Source: Brachionus sp. 'Tiscar'
Taxonomy: Eukaryota > Rotifera > Eurotatoria > Ploima > Brachionidae
DNA length: 64,000 nt
NCBI GenBank assembly: GCA_006352455.1
Contig: VANL01000063.1
Coordinates: 18,572-82,571 of the forward strand
Direction: 5' to 3'
Shown: positions 10,942 to 21,166 of the stretch, in pieces
Numbering within the stretch: the first letter of the stretch is position 1
Layout of the letters: each line of letters opens with the position of its first letter
Translations under genes and position numbers: made by a program
Notes under the pieces: generated by a model
The model's input: the letters and a program-made list of their open reading frames with translations, nothing else
Databases searched by the model: none
Told to the model about the DNA's origin: nothing

Positions 10942-12396
10942 ATGATATTCTTATTATTAATAATGACAATCGTGGTGCATTATGGTCAGTCCTATTCACT
11001 TATAGACATGTACGATCCAAATATGTCCGATTGGGATTCAGCATTTTATGGCAAGCCTGTTTGCATGAACATACCGACCAACATGAGTTTGTGCAACAAT
11101 ATAAACTACAAACAGATGAAAATGCCCAATTTACTCGGACATGATACAGTTGATGAAGTTGTTTATCAGTCATCGGCTTGGCTGCCATTGTTGTCACTAA
11201 ACTGTCACAAAGATGCTCAGCTATTTTTGTGTTCTATGTTTGCGCCTGTATGTGTTGAACAAGCGCAAGCCATATATCCCTGCAGATCTCTATGCGAATC
11301 TGTAAGACAAAGCTGCGAGGGACAAATGCTCAGATACAGTTATCCTTGGCCGTCTATGTTCAACTGCAGCCAATTTCCTGAAAACGGTTTGTGTATTCCC
11401 TCATCAGACAAAATGATTCCATTAGAAGTTAAACCAACAACGCCCAAAACAACCATATCTACCACTACTAAGACCACGACCACAACTAGCTTGGCAACAG
11501 TCCAATCGAGCACTAAACCAGTCCGGCTTAGTTCTAAAACTTCACACAATCCGATGAATGGAAGAGATGCCATTTTTTTAAGAGACCCCATTTGTTTCGG
11601 TTGCGACAAAGATCGTTTAAACATGGAACAAATTGTTCATGGATACTGTAATTCTGACATTGTTTTGAGAGGCCGTATACAGACAATTAGAATAAGTCGC
11701 TTGGATCTGACCAATTTAGCACCAAGAGAAAAGCTAATTGTCAATAGAATGAACAAAACTGGATCATTGTACTTGAAAATAAGCCGACGCAACAGAAAAG
11801 TGCTCAAAGGTGCTCAGTTTGTTAACAGAAGTAAATTAAGAAACTATGTTAAAGAAATAGTCTATCCAAGTGGAGAATATTATGATCCATATGAGTTGAA
11901 TTTGTATTTGATGTCAAATATGCACTTAAAAATGTCTGGATCAGATGCTGATCGAGCTTTTGAAGCCAGAGAGCCTAGTTTGTCTCAATCGAAGCGAAAG
12001 AGAATTAGAAATTTGATCGACAATAGACAATTTAGAAAGAGATTTGAGAATAGAAAAAAAAATCATTGTGTGTGTCAGCGTCTTAAGAAAGGAGCTAGAC
12101 GAATAAATAGTAAATATTTGTTCATGGCTAATATTCTAAATTCATCGAATCTAAAGCTTAATCAGCGAAGAAGACGAATTCCTTATGATCAAAGAGCTAG
12201 ATATTTTTTGAAAAAACGAAACAATGGCCAAAATATTCAATTAATTTATTTGACTAATGTTATTCAATGGAATAAAGCTAGACCATTTATCGACTATATA
12301 GAAAATGATTCAATTGATAAAACAAACATGTGTCAAGATATTCAAAAAACTGCTAGAGAAATAATCAAAGCAGATAACAGGTTGTTCTTTTTCTGA
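10942..12396 (+). CDS. SFRP: Secreted Frizzled-related protein (CRD + NTR)
   Basis: SFRPs are secreted modulators of Wnt signalling. The single 484-codon exon starts with a signal peptide (about residues 1-17). A Frizzled cysteine-rich domain follows at about 38-152 with all ten cysteines (YGKPVCMNIP ... NGLCIP). Motifs NLLGHDTVDEV, WLPLL and CHKDAQLFLCSMFAPVC are typical of the SFRP1/2/5 branch. There is no seven-pass membrane region, which rules out a Frizzled receptor. A Thr-rich linker (about 165-192) leads to a netrin-like domain opening CFGCDK ... GYCNSDIVLRGRI and including CVCQRL. The NTR part is longer and more basic than usual, with an Arg/Lys-rich insert around residues 340-430. 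No intron was seen, whereas other animal SFRP genes usually have some. Confidence 0.9.
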   Translation: MIFLLLIMTIVVHYGQSYSLIDMYDPNMSDWDSAFYGKPVCMNIPTNMSLCNNINYKQMKMPNLLGHDTVDEVVYQSSAWLPLLSLNCHKDAQLFLCSMFAPVCVEQAQAIYPCRSLCESVRQSCEGQMLRYSYPWPSMFNCSQFPENGLCIPSSDKMIPLEVKPTTPKTTISTTTKTTTTTSLATVQSSTKPVRLSSKTSHNPMNGRDAIFLRDPICFGCDKDRLNMEQIVHGYCNSDIVLRGRIQTIRISRLDLTNLAPREKLIVNRMNKTGSLYLKISRRNRKVLKGAQFVNRSKLRNYVKEIVYPSGEYYDPYELNLYLMSNMHLKMSGSDADRAFEAREPSLSQSKRKRIRNLIDNRQFRKRFENRKKNHCVCQRLKKGARRINSKYLFMANILNSSNLKLNQRRRRIPYDQRARYFLKKRNNGQNIQLIYLTNVIQWNKARPFIDYIENDSIDKTNMCQDIQKTAREIIKADNRLFFF

Positions 12397-13073
12397 TTTT
12401 TTTTTGCTATTTGCAATTGATAGGAAATTTTTCAAGGAATGGGTTTTAAATAAAATTTTTAATTTTTGTTTTTTGTGAAATTTGTATTTAAATTAATGTT
12501 GTTCAAGTCATTTTAAAATTTTTTTATTTCCATTTTTAACAATAAAATAAATCTATTAAAAATAAATAAATAAATAACTATCAAATTGTTCGCAAAATTT
12601 TAAAATTTTTTACCTTTTTTATTTCTAATAAATTTTCAAGCTATAAACAGAAAAAAAGATCAACATTTTAAATTTAACATCTTTAAAATGATTTTTTATT
12701 AAATCTTTTCTAAATTTTACCAAATTAAATTATATTTTGAGTTCCTCTTATTCAAAAAAGGTCAGTTTTAAATTGAAATTTTGTTGATTTTCTTTAAAAT
12801 AGTACATAAGTTATACTATTAGATGAAAAACTTTTTTGAAAACCTTGTGTATTATCGAATAGTAAATAAAAAGAAGATAGTTTAGAGCATTCGTTACCAG
12901 TTTTGGGATTTTTCCAAATTTTTTTTTGAACATTAAATCAATTTTTAAGAGAATATTTAAATTTATTTATTAACAGAAAATACATCTTGACGGTACTTCT
13001 TGTTCAATAAAATAAAAAAAACAAAAGACAAAAAAAAGTCTACTTAAATTTTTTGAAATAAAAGACTGTTGTT
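12397..13073. other. SFRP 3' flank
   Basis: A/T-rich 3' UTR and spacer with several AATAAA-like signals near 12540-12570 and an AATAAATAAATAAATA run. No gene seen. CTGTTGTT at 13066-13073 is the left target-site duplication of the adjacent MITE. Confidence 0.5.
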
Positions 13074-13318
13074 TAGTGTTGGGTACCGTGTGTGACGGCC
13101 ACTAGACCGTCAAAAGTTGATGTTGGCCGTTTTAATGGCCGCGAGGGAAAAAAAATTTTTTCTCTAAAAATAAATGATTTCTCTTATACTCAATTCTTTT
13201 CTCTAATAAATTTTGATATTGAAAATTTTTTTAATTTTTGTTTTCACATCCGGCCACCAAAACGGCCAACATCATATTTTGGCGGTCTAGTGGCCGCCAC
13301 TCACGGTACCCAACACTA
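13074..13318. mobile_element. hAT-like MITE with perfect 8-bp TSD
   Basis: A 245-bp non-coding element bounded by long terminal inverted repeats that begin TAGTGTTGGGTACCGTG and extend about 57 bp with few mismatches. The target-site duplication is exactly 8 bp, CTGTTGTT, at 13066-13073 and 13319-13326. The 8-bp TSD together with a TAGTG terminus is diagnostic of the hAT superfamily. The interior is A/T-rich and encodes no transposase, so it would move only with a transposase supplied elsewhere. A related older copy lies at about 55649-55872. Confidence 0.9.
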
Positions 13319-13579
13319 CTGTTGTTGCCTTGATGCAGAATAGAAATATATTCTAAAACTGCAAAATTTATTTCAGGACGCAATCAAAATTTTGCGCATG
13401 CAATGCTTTATTTAAGCTTATTTTGAAATATCATTACAAAAATTTTTTAAAAAAAGTTAATAAATTTTTATAAATTAAAAAGATTTTATTTTAATATAAA
13501 TGTTTTAATTTGAAAAAAATTAAATTAATAACTAAAAAAAATTGGTGATTTAAAATGCTAAATAAAACGATTGATATGC

Positions 13580-13879
13580 GGTTTTGTGAAATTCAGTACT
13601 ATTGTACAGGACAAAAAGTAAAAAAATCTCACAACTTATTTTCTAAATGTTAGTTCTGTAAATGCAACATTATTGACTATGCAAAATCAACAGAAACAAA
13701 TTTTAACGTATTTGAATGTAATGCAATTTTGCAGATATCTTGCACATTATTACTATTTGATGTAACTTTGAATGTTGCACTATGTTGCATTTACAGAAAT
13801 AATTTTCAACCTTCAGAAAATAAGTAATAAGATTTTTTTACTTTTTGTTCAGTACTATTGTACTGAACTTCTTAAAACC
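13580..13879. mobile_element. Mutator-like MITE with perfect 9-bp TSD
   Basis: A 300-bp non-coding element flanked by an exact 9-bp direct repeat, TTGATATGC (13571-13579 and 13880-13888). Its ends are inverted repeats starting GGTTTT, continuing through TTCAGTAC, ACAAAAAGTAAAAAAATCT, ACTTATTTTCT and TTCTGTAAATGCAACAT, about 100 bp in all. A 9-bp TSD with a G-initial TIR fits the Mutator (MULE) superfamily. No transposase reading frame is present. The family assignment rests on TSD length and the terminal bases only. Confidence 0.8.
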
Positions 13880-14009
13880 TTGATATGCATTAGAAAAAAA
13901 AAATTCCAAGAATAAATCTTTAAAAACTTTTTAATTTATTTTATAAACAAAATTTTGAAAATAAAGATAAAATTTTGTAAATAAAAATAAAAACAGAGTA
14001 TTGTTCTCT

Positions 14010-16019
14010 CTAAATCTTAAAGTCTTCGACAATATCAAATGAGTTCTTTTTCGATTTAAATGCAAAAAGATTTTTCCTATCTTGAAAATAAGCTGTTATT
14101 TCTTCGACTTTTTTGTTTTTAGTTTCAGGCAAAAGTAAAAATGTAAAGATCCAGAAAAATGCCAAAAATATAGTAAACAGCAAAAAAGTCCAATTTTTTG
14201 TGACATTATCGAACAACGGTGGGAATCCCTGCCCGACAGCTACGTTGGCGGACCAATTTACTAAAACAGCTAAACTGACTGCGGCAGAGCGGGGTCCTTG
14301 GGAGAAAAGTTCAGCTACAATCATCCATGGAATAGAGCCTGGTCCGATTGCAAAGAAAACAATGTACAACATCATGGAAACGATGCTCAAATATTTCAAC
14401 CAGTCATATTTGCTTTGTAAAACAAAAGCTACTGTCATAAAAATACTAAAGACAAACATACCACCTAAACCGAGTAAATGTAAAAATCTTCGACCTGATT
14501 TTTCCATTAGCGGAATAGAAATTAAAGTCATTACAACCATTATTAAACCAATGAATGGCGTAGCATATTGGCTATTTTCAATACCAGATTTGTTCAAAAT
14601 ATCATTAGAGTAATAGAATACCTTTTTCAAAATATTATAATAAATAAATAAAAAAATTAAAACATAAATATTTTTACCGCATTTATACCACTTAATTGTT
14701 GAGACAAATGCAGGACTATACTAATAATTGTTGGTAATAACAAGGCTCTTGTAGAAAATAAACTCAAAATGGAAAACTTTGGTTGAGATTTTTGCAATTC
14801 AGCTTCATTTTTCATGTCTTCAATTTCTTGTCCTATGTCTTTGGATCCTCTAAGGGCAATCAATGCAGTTTCTGCTTCATCCTGCAATCCTTTGTTTATA
14901 AGCAAAAATCGTGGACTTTCGGGACAAAATGGAAGCGTTAAGAATTGAAAAAGTGAAAACAAGCCAGTAATTCCCAACAATAGAGGCCATAAAGTCTCGG
15001 TGCCAAATATTTGCGGCAAACCAAGAATTTGTGACAACATAATCGTTGACGTAACTCCCAATTGAAAGAGAGCTCCTACTGAACCACGAATATCAACTGG
15101 TGATAGTTCATTTAAATACATCGGACAAAGGCCTGAATTTAGTCCACAATTAAGGCCAATGATAAATCTACCAACTATTATCATTTCATATGAATTGGCA
15201 TATTTTGAAAGCCCCATTAACAAACCTCCCAGTATGCCTAGTATATTATTCAGCAAAAGACTTTTTTTACGACCAAAATAGTCGGCAAAAAATCCATTCA
15301 AAAGACCACCAATGCATCCACCGACAGCAAATATTGCCACTGTAAAAGCCCATAATGATCCTATTGTTGATTCAGAAAGCTCATTTTCATATCGACTCAA
15401 GTGACTTTGGTTTATAAATTGGCGTATTAACTTAAAAAATTTAAATAGTTTATTTTGATTAGTTATAAGTAACCAAAATGTACTTCTCCTGGAGCATTTA
15501 TAACACCTGTATTGAAACCAAATTGGAATGCTGAGCCAACTACAGCTGAAGCAAGACTAAAAATAAGCTTTTTTGTTAGGCCCTTTAAAAAAAAATTAAG
15601 TAAATAAAAAAAAAAAAACAAATTTGCTATCTAATACCATTTAAGTAATTAAATGATTTTTTTGTTAAATTTAGCTTAAACTTTTATTCTTATTTTTTAT
15701 GATATAACCTTATTAGAGCGGTGTATTCCTAAATCATGAGATATGAAAGCGTGAGATAAGCAAATCAATTGTGATATAAGTTTTTTTTTTTTTCTAATTT
15801 AAATATTTTAAATTAGAACAAATTAAATATGGCTTCACGTTGTCTAAAAAGTTATTTTAAGGTCAATTGACAAAAAATTTTTTTGAGAATACTTACAAAT
15901 TTTTTTTGTGTAGTTAAGTTTTTGTAAATATCTCTTTTTTCGGATCTGTTCTCATTTAATAGAAGAGATTGTCTAGTGGCATTTTCATTTTCTCGCTTTG
16001 ACTCTAAATCATTTTCCAT
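14010..16019 (-). CDS. SLC2A: SLC2 family facilitative sugar transporter (GLUT-like)
   Basis: A facilitative hexose transporter of the plasma membrane. Four minus-strand exons: 16019-15897, 15582-15484, 15430-14678, 14621-14010, all phase 0, giving 528 residues, normal for GLUTs. The order of motifs is canonical: FGFNTGVINAP in TM1, GGLLNG and ADYFGRKKS in loop 2, FIIGLNCGL, NELSPVDIRGS, CPESPRFLL ending the N-half, QQLSGINAVFYYS in TM7, GRR after TM8, GPGSIPWMIVAELF in TM10, NW in TM11, and LLPETK at the end of TM12. QQLSGINA favours a class-I-type glucose transporter. The start is the ATG at 16019; the reading frame stays open upstream only through non-ATG codons. Confidence 0.93.
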
Positions 16020-18220
16020 TTCAAAATGAGTTTTTCTAACTAGAAAATTCTTCAAAATATGCTTTTTAACAATTAGTTTTATTAAGAATTCAAAAATTTG
16101 GGTTAATTTGAAATTTACTTTTTAAAAGTTTAGCATGAATTTGTGAGTAAAATTAAATAACATTTTTCATAAAAAAAAAAGATAAGCTTTTTAGGTAGAA
16201 AATTCATAATTTTTTTTTAGAACAAAAAAGGTAAATTTTCGACCAGTTTGGAGAAAATTTACAATTTTTAAGCCTTTTTCTTCAAATAAAATGTATAAAA
16301 AATCGAAAATCAATGAATGCTATTAATAATTGCGAATAAAATTAAAAATTTACTGCATTTAATTGAATTTATATCTCAAAATAATTAATTCAATAAATGC
16401 TTTATGACTTGTCATAATTTATAGATTTCCATTCTGTACTTGAAATTTATTTTTTTCACTCGTCTCACTCATTAGATGATTAATAATGAAAAATAATAAA
16501 AGTCTTATTAGTACTAAAAAATGGCGATATCGACAAAAAGTGATTGATACTTAAGAAAAAAATATAAAATTGAAAAAAAAAATCATTACTAAATTATGTT
16601 GGTTTATTTTTAATTAATTAATTGATAATTAAAAATTGTACCTTATCAAATAAAATTTGAAAATCATACAATTTTAAATTTCTTCAATTTTTTTTTAAAC
16701 TGTAAAGGCTAAAGAAAATATGAAAATTCTGACTTAATGAAATAAAATGTGCTAATTTAGCATATTTATTTAAGACTAAACACATGGATTCCCGAATCAC
16801 AGTTTTTAAACAAAAACAAATTTAACAAATAATTTTCTATATTAAGTAAAGATTTAATTTATAGCTTTTTGAAAAATAAAAAAGTGTTGATTATGCACCA
16901 CCATGATTATGTAAATTAGAAATTCTGCAACATTTTAGATTGAATTTTTTTATTACAAAATCAAGATTAGAAATCTGATTTTATTTTAAACAAAATTAAT
17001 TGAAAATTAAAAAAGCCGCATAATGACTGATGAATTGTAAAATTTGTAATTTTTTTAAAAATCGTTATATATACCAGAAATATTAAAAATTTGCTAGATA
17101 TTTGTTTTTTAATAATTAAACATTATTAAATTTATTGAAAAGAATAAAGGATTTAAATTATCTTAAAAAAATTCTTATCAAAAATCAAATTGACTGCTTC
17201 TAGTGTTTAAAAAAAAACTCAGATAAGTCTTTGTTATGATTGAAAAAAATTCTAATTAAAATAAAAACTAAAAACAGAATATAGAAGCATTCAACAACGA
17301 AAAATTGGCCAAATAAATTTCAATTTGAATATCAATTTAAATATATTCTGAGAATAAATTAAATGCTGATCTAGAAATTTTAATTTTTTAATATTAGGAT
17401 AAAAGGATGCTGAATATGTATGATAATCTTATGAAAATTTTCTTATTTTGAAATAATTTATTGTCTAACAGAATTTTTTGGATTTTAAACTTAAACAACG
17501 ATCAAGTTTTCGACTCTTTGTGTCAAATAAATCAATAAAAATTACTATGAATAAATCAATAACTAAAAATAATTTTATGTCAATAAGAAATTTTAGCCTT
17601 TAAATACGCTAAATAATAGAATTTTAGTTTAAAAACATTCATTGGTTCAACTAAATTTCAATCACAAAAATTTAAAATACTCGATCAGTAAATAAAGCTA
17701 AATCATCCTGATTTTGAAGTTTTTCTAGAAAAAAAATTTAAAAAGCTATTTTGAGAAGTATTTTTTATTTAAATATTTTTTATAATCAATTTTTGTTTTG
17801 TTCCTAAGTTACTTCAGCATATATTCAGTTAAATTTATTTTGAAAAGGTTAAAAATTTTAAATTAAAATCAAAATTTTCGATCAAGCATTGCTGAATTAG
17901 TCCAGTATTTTTTTGAAATAATCATATTATATTCTTCTGTAAATATTTTCAATAAAAAAAAAAGACAAAAAACAAAACATCATTAAAATTTTAATTAATA
18001 GATTTACTTATAAAAATATTATAAAGATCTTATAAAAAGTTTAACTATTTTGCATTTTTTTTTAAATTAATTTTAATCTATCAGAAAGTGAGAAAAAAAA
18101 TTTTCAACTTTAATTTGAATTTCACAATACCCCTGTGATACAAATAAATAATAAAAAAATTAAAACAAGTTTTTTTAAAATTAAATAATTTATTGAAAAT
18201 TTTCATTAAAAGATAAAAAA
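16020..18220. other. 2.2-kb A/T-rich intergenic region
   Basis: Lies between two minus-strand genes, so it contains the 5' flank of the sugar transporter and the 3' flank of the SOCS-box gene. No coding exons, RNA genes or repeat copies were recognised. Confidence 0.5.
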
Positions 18221-19849
18221 TTAGTCTTCTCTCAAGAATTTTACTAAAACAGCTGGTATTCGAAGACTTGCCAACGATTCGATTGAAAGTGAATTCATTT
18301 TTTCTCTAACTTGATTTCGAGCAAGTAGACCAAGAGTTTTGGGAACTTTCTTGTTTGATTCATTGATATTAAAAAGTGCACTTTCAATCCGTTCCAAAAT
18401 TGCCGAGTCAAGATTGCGCATTTTTTGCTTTCTCTTAAGATTTGACCACCAAACTAAAGATGATTTTGTCCCTGAATCAATAAGACCATGCTGGACTAAT
18501 TTTTTAACATAGCTTGTTACCAAATCGATCATTTCATCACTTGTCAAGTACCTTAATATGTTAGATGCAGACAAAAAACTTGATCTGTTTGAGCATTTTT
18601 TAGTCCAAAAGTAAATATAATTGGCAATCCATGTTCCTCTGTGATTTGTGGGCACCACGTCGTATTTGACCAAGAGCCAATGTTTCAGAAAATATGAATT
18701 GCAAATGCTAGGGCTCAAGCCTTGATATTCCAATTTAATATTTTTCATTTGATCATCGCAAGGCTTCAGCAAGCGAGCCGATTCATAGCAGAGTAAATTT
18801 TTGTACAAAAGCTTTTTATTATTTATATAATTTAGCAATATTTCAATTAACTTAATATCGGATTGAAATGAACGTTTCATTTTGACTATTAAAGTATCGA
18901 TTAATATTCTATCAACTTTGAATGAATCAGACACTTTTTTTTTAAGACTATTAACAAAAAGTTTATAAAAATTTTCCTCATAGAATTCAAAACAAACAGA
19001 AAACAAAGACTCATTGCCCATAGCCACTATGGACAGATCAACTTCAAAATCGTTTAACAATAAAGAAAACAAATCGTATTTGAGTTCTATTTGTTTTTGT
19101 GTCAATGGCAAATTAAGACTCAAATATTGACAACAATTTATCAATTTTTCTATCTTAATATTTAATTTATATTTAATTGAATTATTTAATAAAACTTTTA
19201 GACAATTTATTTTTGACTCTTTGATAGAAATATCTATTAGATATTCGATCAGATCGTATTTAAGAGTTGATGTTGATTTGTCTATCAAATAGTTGAGCAT
19301 TTCTGGCTGATTTTCGATTATTGTGTATTTGAAAGCCGATAGGTCAAGATTGGCTCCAAAATTTTCAATCATAAGCTTGACCATTTCTAGTGAATGAGAG
19401 TGAATGCAAAACAAAAGTGTATTTTGCAAATCACCGAGTTTTTTTTCATCTGTTTTTAAGTACTCTTCATTGAACTTGGCTATTCGCAGAATAAGATCAA
19501 TATTGTTGAACTGAGAATGCCAACAAAATAGGCCCTTGACCAAATAAAGCTTTAATGTGTAGTCTACACACTGGTCTTCTTTGATCATTTGTAACAGATT
19601 AATTAGTCGTTTTTCATTGAATGTGACCGATTGGCAGCGAATTAGATCTATGGTCAACAGATCACGGTCAGCAAATGACGACCTGAGAGATAAACAATCT
19701 TCTACATAGTTGTAAAAGTCAATAGGAAATTTGTAAGCACTCAAATTCTCAAAATCACCAAGATAGTAAATTGCTTGAATATTCGAGTTTGCCGAATTAG
19801 AATAGGAACAACAATCGCATACATAATCATCACTATACAAATATTCCAT
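18221..19849 (-). CDS. Ankyrin-like protein with C-terminal SOCS-box-like motif
   Basis: Intronless 542-residue protein with a genuine ATG at 19849. The body is a helical repeat region with weak ankyrin-like units (for example LQNTLLFCIHSHSLEMVKLM, NQPEMLNYLIDK, INCLKVLLNNS), which I could not assign to a named family. The last 40 residues resemble a SOCS box: TLGLLARNQVREKM, then SLASLRIPAVLVKFL. SOCS-box proteins recruit Elongin B/C and Cullin-5 to ubiquitinate targets held by the ankyrin part. One deviation is visible: the BC-box cysteine position holds alanine (TLGLLA rather than xLxxxC). Several animal relatives of this kind are annotated only as SOCS-box-containing proteins. Substrate unknown. 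Confidence 0.7.
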   Translation of the reverse strand: MEYLYSDDYVCDCCSYSNSANSNIQAIYYLGDFENLSAYKFPIDFYNYVEDCLSLRSSFADRDLLTIDLIRCQSVTFNEKRLINLLQMIKEDQCVDYTLKLYLVKGLFCWHSQFNNIDLILRIAKFNEEYLKTDEKKLGDLQNTLLFCIHSHSLEMVKLMIENFGANLDLSAFKYTIIENQPEMLNYLIDKSTSTLKYDLIEYLIDISIKESKINCLKVLLNNSIKYKLNIKIEKLINCCQYLSLNLPLTQKQIELKYDLFSLLLNDFEVDLSIVAMGNESLFSVCFEFYEENFYKLFVNSLKKKVSDSFKVDRILIDTLIVKMKRSFQSDIKLIEILLNYINNKKLLYKNLLCYESARLLKPCDDQMKNIKLEYQGLSPSICNSYFLKHWLLVKYDVVPTNHRGTWIANYIYFWTKKCSNRSSFLSASNILRYLTSDEMIDLVTSYVKKLVQHGLIDSGTKSSLVWWSNLKRKQKMRNLDSAILERIESALFNINESNKKVPKTLGLLARNQVREKMNSLSIESLASLRIPAVLVKFLRED

Positions 19850-20299
19850 TCTTTAAAGAATAAAATCTAAAATAAAACGTTTCTATTTTTTTTTATATTT
19901 ATAAGCAATTTTTTTTTTATTAATGGAGTTGAGTTGAAAAGTTTATACTATAAAAAGATTTATTCTTTATAATTATTCGCAAATTAATTCATCAACTATC
20001 CAAACTCACTTTGTTCTTGTATAGTTTCAAAAGCATACGTTGTTTATTTATTTCAACTAAAAAAAAAACAACAACAACAATCCTCAAATTTAGGAGGGAA
20101 AATTTTAATTTAATTTATAATTGATGATTTGAATTTAAATTTCAAATTTTTTTACACCCAACAGAAAAAAAACAAAAAATGAAATTTCTAGATTGACAAG
20201 TTATAATCTCATAAGTTAAAACTCTTTTAAATAATACAACTTTGTACTAAATTTAGAAAAGATGTCACATACTAAATATAGAAATAAAATATAGTGCTA
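19850..20299. other. 5' flank of SOCS-box gene
   Basis: A/T-rich; includes a short CAA-type microsatellite near 20070-20085. No gene seen. Confidence 0.5.
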
Positions 20300-20575
20300 T
20301 TTAGATTTAATAATAAAAATAATAATAATAAAATGAAAGCTATGATGTGCTAGCACATGGAACGAGGGTTTAGCCTCATCATAATAGCTTGTTTAAAATC
20401 GAGTTTATCAATTTTGTTTTTAAAAACATTAACTGTATCTGAATTTATAGCAACTCTATCAAGTCAATTCTTAATATTGACTACTCTGTTACTGAAAAAA
20501 TTAAATCTTTACTCACAGTTCTTTACCAATTGTCCTTCTAACCTAAAATCATGACGTCTAGGGTTGGACAAAACC
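20300..20575 (-). mobile_element. 5'-truncated non-LTR retrotransposon 3' end with (ATT)n tail
   Basis: On the minus strand this reads the terminal segment of a CR1/L2/Jockey-type polyprotein: FFSNRVVNIKN, interrupted by a stop, then SDTVNVFKNKIDKLDF. The canonical end is FFSNRVVNxWNxLP ... NxFKxxLDK. The 3' tail is an ATT repeat (plus strand AATAATAATAA, 20308-20333). The same layout occurs at 58200-58835. In-frame stops show it is dead. Confidence 0.75.
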
Positions 20576-21166
20576 TATTTAAAAAAAAATCTTTTATTTT
20601 ATCTAAATAAAGTAATTGACCTTATATTAAGTATGTGTGGTCAATATTTAGACACACTTTAAACATAAATATAAATATAAAATAATTTGATAATTTTTAT
20701 TTTTAATTATTTCTCTTAAATTTTATTACTTGTAAATAAATTTTAAGAAAATTTAAAATAATATTTTTTTTATTCAAGCTTTTATTAATTCCTAAATTTT
20801 TAAAATAAACGAAATTTTAGATGCTTCTACTACAAAAATAAAAAAGTAAGGCTTTATTACGCATTTTATTTTTCTAATAGATTCGATATTTTTTGACAAA
20901 GAAAAAAGAAACGTGTTAAAAAAAAAATATTATCAATTTAGAAATTGTGTGATTATTTAACTTGTTAGACTTAGAAATTAAATTTCTTTAATTTACTAGT
21001 CCAAAAAATAAAAGATTCAATTCTTGTCAATTCATATTTCTTTCTTCTATTTAAATAATTTACTCTAATTAACAAAAATTTAAAATCAAAATTAAAGGAA
21101 AGTAGACAAAAAAATCAATAAAATTTTTTTATTCTTTTCCCAACAACAAAAAAAAAATTAACTGAG
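20576..21166. other. Intergenic, A/T-rich
   Basis: 3' flank of the SLC27 gene, which is transcribed leftward. Nothing else identified. Confidence 0.45.

Noticed and set aside
13092..13343. 83-codon plus-strand reading frame
   Set aside because: It lies almost entirely inside the hAT-like MITE and reads through its inverted repeats; no protein character.
14113..14613. 166-codon plus-strand reading frame
   Set aside because: Antisense shadow of the last SLC2 exon, whose minus-strand translation carries clear GLUT motifs.
20357..20554. 65-codon plus-strand reading frame
   Set aside because: Antisense of a LINE C-terminal remnant; the minus strand shows the FFSNRVVN motif.
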